Of a stretch of DNA of 18,244 nt, positions 12,466 to 18,244 are shown one piece after another. The position numbers were made by a program, and so were the translations under genes. The stretch lies in NCBI GenBank assembly GCA_035315065.1, contig DATFYM010000024.1, positions 1 through 18,244 on the forward strand, read 5' to 3'. Within the stretch, counting starts at the first letter, position 1. Every line of letters starts with the position of its first letter. This stretch comes from DATFYM01 sp035315065 (lineage in GTDB: Bacteria > Acidobacteriota > Terriglobia > UBA7540). The notes below the pieces were generated by a model that saw only the letters and a program-made list of their open reading frames with translations, did no database searches and was not told the DNA's origin.

Positions 12466-14976
12466 TCACGCCTTCTCTGGCACCGGGCACGGTCGTACGT
12501 TCCAGATTTCGGCCGCGTATTCGGCGATGGTGCGGTCGCTGGAGAACTTCCCCGAGCCCGCCACATTCAAGATGGCCTTGCGCGCCCAGTCGTTGGCGTC
12601 AGCATACGACGCGCACAGCCGCTCATCTGCCTCGAGGTACGACTTCAGGTCCGCAAGGTGCATGTAGTAATCGCCGTGGGTTAGCAACATGTCTTGCAAG
12701 GGGGCGAAGACGCCCGGTTCATAGCGGCTGAAGTAGTCTGAGAAGATCAAGTCCAAGGCCTTGCGGGTCTCGGGCTCGTGTTCGTAGTGCCAGTGCGGGT
12801 TGTACCACCCGCGACTGCCGGCTACTTGTTCCGCCGTCAGGCCGAAGAGGAAGAAGTTCTCCTCGCCGGCCTCTTCGGCCATCTCAATCGTCGCGCCGTC
12901 ACGGGTGCCGATTGTCAACGCGCCGTTCATCATGAACTTCATGTTACTGGTGCCGCTGGCTTCGTAGCCTGCCGTCGAAATCTGGTTGGAGACGTCGCTT
13001 GCCGGGACCAAGTGCTCTGCAAGTGAGACGCAGTACTCGGGCAGGAATGCCACTTTAAGCCGCCCGCGGACTGCGGGGTCGCCGTCGATGGCATCAGCCA
13101 AATTGTTAAGGAATTTGATAATCAGTTTGGCGAGCCGGTATGCAGGCGCGGCTTTGCCGGCGAAAAAGAATGTCCGCGGCGTCATCTCCAGTTCCGGATT
13201 CTCCCGCAGCCGGTTGTAAAGGACTGTGATCCGCAGCGCATTGAGCAGTTGCCGCTTGTACTCGTGAATCCGCTTGATCTGGCAGTCAAAGATGGCGTCC
13301 GGGTCCACCGTCTGACCGGAGGTTGCCTTTAGCCAGGTGACAAAGTCCAATTTGGCTGCCCGCTTGGCCCTCCTGAAACTCTCGCGAAAACCTCTATCCT
13401 CGGCCAGCGGTTTGAGCCTGCTCAGTTCGCTAAGGTCGGTGACCCAGCTATTGCCGAGGGCCTCAGTGATCGTACTGGCCAGCGCCGGATTGCACAGCAG
13501 CAGCCAGCGCCGCGGCGTGACCCCGTTCGTCTTGTTGTTAAAACGTTCAGGAAAGACCTCCGCTAAGTCTTTCAGGGTTGTTTTGCGTAAAAGATCGGAG
13601 TGAATCGCAGCCACACCATTGGTACTGTGGGAACCTACGACCGCAAGATTGGCCATGCGAACCTTCTTGCTGGCCCCCTCTTCGATAAGGCTCAGGCGCT
13701 GAGTACGGCCTTGATCGCCCGAAAACCGCCCGCGAACATCGCCCAGAAAACGTCGATTGATTTCATAGATAATCTCGAGCTGCCTGGGCAGTATGTCTTC
13801 AAATAACGCCACCGGCCATTTTTCGAGGGCTTCGGGCAGCAAGGTGTGGTTCGTGTATGCAAGCGTGTTCTGTGTGATCTGCCAGGCATCGTCCCATTCA
13901 AGGTGCACCTGGTCAACCAGGATCCGCATCAGCTCCGGCACCGCCAGGGCCGGGTGAGTATCGTTCATCTGAAACGCGACCTTCTCTGGAAACAAGAGCC
14001 AATCCGAGTTGCCGCGTTGGAAGCGGCGCACCGCATCTGCCAGCGAGCAGGCAACAAGAAAGTACTCCTGTACAAATCGCAGCCCCTGGCCCATGAATGT
14101 TGAATCATCGGGGTAAAGGACGCGTGTCAGGGTTTCAGCCGAGAGAGTCTGAGTAAACGCCTCGACAAAATCGCCGTGAGAGAATTCTGCAAAGTTGAAG
14201 TTGTCCGGCGCGGCCGCGGCCCAGAGGCGGAGCGTGTTGATCGTGGAACCGCCGTAGCCGATTACTGGTCGGTCAAAGGGAACGCCGAAAAAAGTCGATG
14301 GACGCCCCGGTACCGGGCGCACACTGCCCTGTGTAAGCTCGAACGAACAATTCAAGCTGATTTTCACCTTCTCGTTGGGGCGAGCGAACTGCCACGGGTC
14401 GGGTGAACGGAGCCAGTTATCCGGCGTTTCCTGCTGCCATCCGTTCCGGATGGATTGCCGGAAGATGCCGTACTCATAGAGCAGCCCGTAACCCATAACC
14501 GGGAGCTGCATCGTCGCCGCCGATTCAATGAAGCAGGCTGCCAAACGCCCCAGCCCGCCGTTACCCAGTCCCGCGTCGGGCTCCTGCTCCAATATTTCGA
14601 GCAGGTTGAGTTTCTTGTCTTCGATGACCTGTCTCGCCACCGGAGCGAGCAGAAGATTCGTGACATTGTTCATGAGTGCGCGGCCGAGGAGGTACTCCAT
14701 CGAGAGGTAATAGACCCGCTTCGGGTTTTGCTGCTCGTAGGTCTTCTCGGTTAAGAGCCATCGCTGAGACAGGATGTCGCGGACTGACCGGGCCAGCGCC
14801 TCGAACCGATCGCGCGCCGTCGCCGCGTCCAGATCAACTCCACTGTCAAACAGCAGGTGCCGTTCATACAGTGCTTCGCTCGTTCCGGCGAAATGTACTG
14901 GGCCGCATCCGTATTGCTTCTCAATGAGTGCAGCGGGATCCGGCAATACCTGGGTTTTCCCTGTCTTTGTGCTCAT
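12466..14976 (-). CDS. glgP: Glycogen/starch/maltodextrin phosphorylase
   Basis: PLP enzyme releasing glucose-1-phosphate from the non-reducing ends of alpha-1,4-glucans. 836 residues, the usual GT35 length of the rabbit/E. coli type. Motifs: RVYYLSMEYLLGRALMNNV near residue 88, GLGNGGLGRLAACFIES near 136, FQMNDTHPALAVPELMRIL, NNKTNGVTPRRWLL, KRIHEYKRQLLNALRI near 565, and the PLP block EASGTSNMKFMMNGALTIGT with the cofactor Lys at about residue 680. Start ATG at 14976 has AAAAGGA upstream. It begins 32 bp after the phosphoketolase stop, so the two form an operon that couples glucan phosphorolysis to fructose-6-phosphate cleavage. Its 3' end (12466-12575) has two degenerate relatives at 10.6 and 7.1 kb. 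The gene looks complete. Confidence 0.97.
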   Translation of the reverse strand: MSTKTGKTQVLPDPAALIEKQYGCGPVHFAGTSEALYERHLLFDSGVDLDAATARDRFEALARSVRDILSQRWLLTEKTYEQQNPKRVYYLSMEYLLGRALMNNVTNLLLAPVARQVIEDKKLNLLEILEQEPDAGLGNGGLGRLAACFIESAATMQLPVMGYGLLYEYGIFRQSIRNGWQQETPDNWLRSPDPWQFARPNEKVKISLNCSFELTQGSVRPVPGRPSTFFGVPFDRPVIGYGGSTINTLRLWAAAAPDNFNFAEFSHGDFVEAFTQTLSAETLTRVLYPDDSTFMGQGLRFVQEYFLVACSLADAVRRFQRGNSDWLLFPEKVAFQMNDTHPALAVPELMRILVDQVHLEWDDAWQITQNTLAYTNHTLLPEALEKWPVALFEDILPRQLEIIYEINRRFLGDVRGRFSGDQGRTQRLSLIEEGASKKVRMANLAVVGSHSTNGVAAIHSDLLRKTTLKDLAEVFPERFNNKTNGVTPRRWLLLCNPALASTITEALGNSWVTDLSELSRLKPLAEDRGFRESFRRAKRAAKLDFVTWLKATSGQTVDPDAIFDCQIKRIHEYKRQLLNALRITVLYNRLRENPELEMTPRTFFFAGKAAPAYRLAKLIIKFLNNLADAIDGDPAVRGRLKVAFLPEYCVSLAEHLVPASDVSNQISTAGYEASGTSNMKFMMNGALTIGTRDGATIEMAEEAGEENFFLFGLTAEQVAGSRGWYNPHWHYEHEPETRKALDLIFSDYFSRYEPGVFAPLQDMLLTHGDYYMHLADLKSYLEADERLCASYADANDWARKAILNVAGSGKFSSDRTIAEYAAEIWNVRPCPVPEKA

Positions 14977-15008
14977 GGTCGAGTCCTTTTCATCCTTTCA
15001 GACGAACA

Positions 15009-17447
15009 CTAATACGGCCACTTCCAGTCCGTGACGTCTGGTCGATCCACGCCGAATTCATAAGCGTGGTTTTCGCATGCGATCTGCTGGCTCAGCAGAG
15101 CCTCGCGAACGCTGGACCCCGTGACGCGGAAACGGGGTATCCGGTCGATGGCGTCAATGGCCAGGCTGAAGCGGTCGGTCTGGTTGCGAATGGCCAGCTC
15201 CAGCGGCGTGTTGATGTTGCCCTGCTCCTTGTAGCCGCGCACGTGGATGTTGCCCTGGCCGGGACGGCGGTAAGTGAGCCGGTGGATCAGCCACGGATAG
15301 GAGTGGAAGTTGAAGATCACCGGCTTGTCCGGAGTGAAGAGGGCCTCGAACTCACGATCTGTGAACCCGTGTGGGTGTTCGGAGTCCGGCACGAGCTTGA
15401 ACAGGTCGACCACGTTCACGAACCGGATCTTCACGTCGGGCAGGTGCTGGCGAAGCAGAGCCGTGGCGGCGAGGGACTCCATGGTCGGCAGGTCGCCGCA
15501 GCTCGCCATGACCACGTCGGGCTCGGCGCCCTGGTCGTTACTGGCCCAGTTCCAGATGCCCGCGCCCTTCGTGCAGTGCGCGATCGCCGCGTCCATGTTT
15601 AGGTACTGCAGGTGCACCTGCTTGTCCGCGACAATGACGTTGACGTAGTTCACGCTGCGCAGGCAATGGTCGCCGACCGACAGCAGGCAGTTGGCGTCGG
15701 GCGGTAGGTAGATGCGCACCACGTCGGGGCTTTTGTTGGCGACCACGTCGAGGAAACCGGGATCCTGGTGCGTGAAACCGTTGTGATCCTGCCGCCAGAC
15801 CAGCGCCGTGATCAGCAGGTTGAGTGACGACACCTTGGCCCGCCAAGGCAGCTCGTTGCACTTCTCCAGCCACTTGGCGTGCTGGTTGAACATGGAATCG
15901 ATGACGTGGATGAACGGCTCGTAGCTGTTGATGAAGCCGTGCCGGCCGCTCAGAATGTAACCCTCCAGCCACCCTTCCACGGTGTGCTCACTGAGCATCT
16001 CCATAACGCGGCCGTTTGGGGCCAGCTCGCCGCCGTCGGCGTCCTCTGGGAAGTAGTCCCCCAGCCAGACTTTCTTGCCGACGTCGTAGAGGGCCTCGAG
16101 CTTGTTGGACTGAGTCTCATCCGGTCCGACGACGCGGAAGTTGTGCATGTTCTTCCGCATGACCTCCCGGAGGAAAACGCCAAGGGTGGGAACGTTACCA
16201 GCCAGAGTCGCGCCGGGTTTCTTGACGTCGACTGCAGATTGGCGGAAATCGGGCATGTCCAGGGGCCGGCGTAACAGACCGCCATTCGCCACCGGGTTTG
16301 CGCTCATCCGGCGGTTCCCTTTGGGGGCCAGGGCCTTCAACTCGGGGATCAGCCGCCCCTGCTCATCAAAGAGTTTCTCCGGCTTGTAGTCGCGCATCCA
16401 CGTTTCCAACACTTTCAGGTGGGCGGGGTTGGTGGCGATGTCCGCGATCGGAATCTGGTGTGCCCGCCAAAAACCCTCCAGGTAGTGCCCGTCTACCTGC
16501 CGCGGAGCCGTCCAGCCTTTGGGGCTGCGGAGGATGATCATGGGCCAGCGCGGCCGGAAGGCCTTGCCCGTCCGCCTCGCCTCCTCCTGGACCTTGCGGA
16601 TCTCCACGACGCAGTGCTCCAGGGTGGCGGCCATCGCCTGGTGCATGCTCTCCGGATCGCTGCCCTCCACGAAGTAAGGTGTGTACCCGTAGCCGACGAA
16701 CAGAGCTTCCAGCTCTTCGTGGCTGATGCGAGCCAGGAGAGTGGGGTTGTTGATCTTGTAGCCGTTAAGGTGCAGGACCGGCAGCACCGCCCCGTCAGTG
16801 ATGGGGTTGAGGAACTTGTTGCTGTGCCAGCTCGTGGCCAGAGGTCCGGTCTCGGCCTCGCCGTCGCCCACCATTACGAGCGTGATCAGGTCCGGGTTGT
16901 CGTAGACCGTCCCGAAGGCGTGCGAGATGCTGTAGCCTAGCTCTCCCCCTTCGTGGATACTGCCGGGCGTTTCCGGGGTGGCGTGGCTGCCGATGCCGCC
17001 GGGGAAGGAGAACTGCTTGAAGAAGCGCTGCATTCCTGCCACGTCTTCGCTCTTGTCGGGGTAGACCTCGGAGTATGTTCCCTCGAGGTATCCCTGAGAC
17101 AGGACGGCCGGCGCCCCATGTCCGGGGCCGGAGACGAAAATGGCGTTCAGGTCGTACTTGTTGATCAGCCGGTTGAAGTGGGTGTAGGTGAAGCTCTGGC
17201 CGGCGTCCGAGCCCCAGTGGCCCAGCAGCCGCGGCTTCGTGTGCTCCACTTTCAGCGGCTCCCGCAGCAAGGGGTTGTCCTTGAGGTACAGCATCCCCAA
17301 GGAGAGGTAGAGGCTGGCACGCCAGTAAGCGTCGATCTTGCGCAATTCCTCGGATGTCAGCGGCGCCCCATGGATTGTTGATCTGGCTGCGCCATAAGCG
17401 CTCAGGTCACTCGATTCAGTAACAGGGTCATTGATCAGTTTCGTCAT
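15009..17447 (-). CDS. xfp: Xylulose-5-P/fructose-6-P phosphoketolase
   Basis: Thiamine-diphosphate enzyme cleaving xylulose-5-phosphate, and often fructose-6-phosphate, with inorganic phosphate to acetyl phosphate plus glyceraldehyde-3-phosphate or erythrose-4-phosphate. 812 residues, within the family range of about 790-825. Motifs: RLLGHWGSDAGQSFTYTHFN near residue 73, FVSGPGHGAPAV near 104, the family signature EGGELGYSISHAFG at 166-179, the ThDP/metal motif GDGEAETGPLATSWH from 194, SPKGWTAPRQVDGHYLEGFW near 310, PDETQSNKL, TEGWLEGY-like VEGWLEGYILSGRHG, and HQDPGFLDVV. The ATG at 17447 has TAGGAGG 11 nt upstream, a slightly long spacing. Presence of pgi, transaldolase, transketolase and rpiB nearby suggests use of fructose-6-phosphate as well; substrate preference cannot be read directly from the sequence. 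First metabolic gene of the cluster, 116 bp after the DUF4410-like gene. Confidence 0.97.
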   Translation of the reverse strand: MTKLINDPVTESSDLSAYGAARSTIHGAPLTSEELRKIDAYWRASLYLSLGMLYLKDNPLLREPLKVEHTKPRLLGHWGSDAGQSFTYTHFNRLINKYDLNAIFVSGPGHGAPAVLSQGYLEGTYSEVYPDKSEDVAGMQRFFKQFSFPGGIGSHATPETPGSIHEGGELGYSISHAFGTVYDNPDLITLVMVGDGEAETGPLATSWHSNKFLNPITDGAVLPVLHLNGYKINNPTLLARISHEELEALFVGYGYTPYFVEGSDPESMHQAMAATLEHCVVEIRKVQEEARRTGKAFRPRWPMIILRSPKGWTAPRQVDGHYLEGFWRAHQIPIADIATNPAHLKVLETWMRDYKPEKLFDEQGRLIPELKALAPKGNRRMSANPVANGGLLRRPLDMPDFRQSAVDVKKPGATLAGNVPTLGVFLREVMRKNMHNFRVVGPDETQSNKLEALYDVGKKVWLGDYFPEDADGGELAPNGRVMEMLSEHTVEGWLEGYILSGRHGFINSYEPFIHVIDSMFNQHAKWLEKCNELPWRAKVSSLNLLITALVWRQDHNGFTHQDPGFLDVVANKSPDVVRIYLPPDANCLLSVGDHCLRSVNYVNVIVADKQVHLQYLNMDAAIAHCTKGAGIWNWASNDQGAEPDVVMASCGDLPTMESLAATALLRQHLPDVKIRFVNVVDLFKLVPDSEHPHGFTDREFEALFTPDKPVIFNFHSYPWLIHRLTYRRPGQGNIHVRGYKEQGNINTPLELAIRNQTDRFSLAIDAIDRIPRFRVTGSSVREALLSQQIACENHAYEFGVDRPDVTDWKWPY

Positions 17448-17556
17448 AGTAATGTGAACCTCCTAGGATGCAGTGTCGTGATGCTCACTCAGTCGGATAC
17501 GCCAATGGTCCAGGTGGAATTGGGGACCGAGCCTCCGCATCCCACCGGATCAGCTT

Positions 17557-17575
17557 CAGAGTTCTAAAAACTCTG
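17557..17575 (-). terminator. Weak hairpin at the end of the DUF4410-like gene
   Basis: CAGAGTT, a five-base loop and AACTCTG form a perfect 7-bp stem spanning the stop codon (17564-17566) of the upstream gene. No T-run follows on the minus strand, so it is at best a weak transcript end or a stability element before xfp. The structure is seen; the role is a guess. Confidence 0.25.
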
Positions 17576-18178
17576 GCGGAGGACTTCAGCGACCTTCTTG
17601 GAAAAATCGTAAGTGGCGCGCAAGTTGCCGCCGAAGAAGCGGACTTTGCCTTCCACGTCGCGGTCCACTAGCACGGTGCCGTCGCGGCCGGTGACTTGCA
17701 CTCCCAAATCGACAGAGGTTGCCCCGGCCACGGTAGTCGCGGCGCGCGCCCTCTCGCTGCCCTGCTTAAAGCCTTTCACCTTCATGCGCAGGGTTACGAG
17801 ATCAGGCGCATCGGCCGCCGTGCGGTCGCCGCTGCGATAGACGTGTTGGAACTTTCCCGACTTGCTCACCTCTGCGAGGAGATGCTCGTACACCGCGACG
17901 CGGAACTCCGGAGGCAAACGCACATCGCCGTTTTCGACCGGCTCGATTTGAATGGCGGAGGCGGCGAGTTTTTTCGCCGCTTGCATCGCGCTGGCTGAAG
18001 GCGATTGCGCGGCTGAACCGGCCAGGGCCAACAGACCCCCACCACCCGGAAAAACTGCGCCAGCGGCCACCAGTAAAACAGCCAGCCATGACGCGACGAT
18101 CCGCGTGCGGCCCGCGGGCCTGCCGGAAACAAACCTGCGGCAACAAATCGCGAGCCCACTTCGAATTTGATTCGTCAT
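17564..18178 (-). CDS. Exported protein, DUF4410-like
   Basis: 204 residues from the ATG at 18178, with GAGGAG about 9 nt upstream; the start overlaps the stop of the preceding gene (ATGA), so the two are translationally coupled. A long Arg-rich N-region (about 27 residues) is followed by a hydrophobic core IVASWLAVLLVAAGAVFPGG and a small-residue stretch ending around AQSPSAS, consistent with a signal peptide or membrane anchor. The rest has a mixed fold: LPPEFRVAVYEHLLAEVSKS near 100, LVTLRMKVKGFKQGSERARA near 138, VDLGVQVTGRDGTVLVDRDV near 165, KKVAEVLRQSF at the end. This order (helix, beta strand with KGF, Gly-rich TTVAGAT, beta hairpin) resembles the DUF4410 envelope family, function unknown. 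The family assignment is tentative; export is more certain. Confidence 0.65.
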   Translation of the reverse strand: MTNQIRSGLAICCRRFVSGRPAGRTRIVASWLAVLLVAAGAVFPGGGGLLALAGSAAQSPSASAMQAAKKLAASAIQIEPVENGDVRLPPEFRVAVYEHLLAEVSKSGKFQHVYRSGDRTAADAPDLVTLRMKVKGFKQGSERARAATTVAGATSVDLGVQVTGRDGTVLVDRDVEGKVRFFGGNLRATYDFSKKVAEVLRQSF

Positions 18179-18244
18179 TGTTTTTTCTCCTCTGGCTTCG
18201 CTGGTTCTTCCGGCGGAATGCTGGCGTGCGCGCCCGCCGCAACG
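18175..18244 (-). CDS. 3' end of an unknown upstream gene
   Basis: The last 22 codons of a frame entering from the right edge read VAAGAHASIPPEEPAKPEEK then KQ, ending in a TGA that overlaps the next gene's ATG. The Pro/Glu/Lys-rich tail is typical of a flexible C-terminus. The overlap and the in-frame ribosome site of the next gene suggest a real gene in the same operon, but its identity cannot be told from 22 residues. Confidence 0.5.
   Translation of the reverse strand, partial: VAAGAHASIPPEEPAKPEEKKQ

Noticed and set aside
12327..12566. 79-codon minus-strand frame running from glgP to the glycine-zipper start
   Set aside because: It overlaps glgP in another frame, has no good ribosome site and no protein features; only its stop-start overlap resembles the one in repeat copy A.
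14928..15602. 224-codon plus-strand open frame over the start of glgP and end of xfp
   Set aside because: Covers parts of two solid minus-strand enzyme genes and shows no protein features of its own.
17448..17563. Promoter before xfp
   Set aside because: A TTGGCG hexamer is present but no acceptable -10 or sigma-54 partner is found at proper spacing, so no promoter is called.

Overview
The window is about 18.2 kb of moderately GC-rich bacterial DNA in which every gene I can support lies on the minus strand, so transcription runs from high to low coordinates. The small exported proteins (a DUF4136 protein, a DUF4410-like protein, and a glycine-zipper protein with a 'TVTLKNGQVIEGTYLG' type start) together with this carbohydrate gene set are what I associate with Acidobacteriota. 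That assignment is inference, not proof.

Layout in order of transcription: the 3' end of an unknown gene (18244-18175) overlapping a DUF4410-like exported protein; phosphoketolase xfp; glycogen phosphorylase glgP; a glycine-zipper exported protein whose signal peptide is a copy of its neighbour's; a short HypC-like protein; a DUF4136 exported protein; a remnant of a glgP 3' end; a DedA-rhodanese fusion; a LarA-type nickel lactate racemase; a short Tat-signal ORF; a histidine phosphatase; a second glgP 3'-end remnant that supplies the start of the next gene; malQ; transaldolase; a possible AbrB-like fragment; pgi; a truncated DUF2090-type gene; rpiB; and a transketolase that runs off the left edge.

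The metabolic theme is coherent. GlgP and MalQ turn glycogen or maltodextrin into glucose-1-phosphate and glucose, and Pgi makes fructose-6-phosphate. Xfp splits fructose-6-phosphate (or xylulose-5-phosphate) to acetyl phosphate. Transaldolase, transketolase and RpiB rearrange the leftover sugar phosphates. This is most of the fructose-6-phosphate phosphoketolase ('bifid') shunt, or the closely related non-oxidative glycolysis cycle, fed from storage glucan. Phosphoglucomutase, ribulose-phosphate epimerase and acetate kinase are not in the window.

The middle part (about 7.0-12.6 kb) is a mosaic. It holds three copies of a glgP 3' end, a 170-bp direct repeat that gave a second gene the DUF4136 promoter-proximal region and signal peptide, a HypC-like gene lacking the invariant Cys2, and several truncated ORFs. 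No gene-free stretch exceeds 300 bases; the largest gap between intact genes (10468-10721) holds one glgP remnant. I saw no tRNA, rRNA, CRISPR array, transposase or convincing T-tailed terminator.
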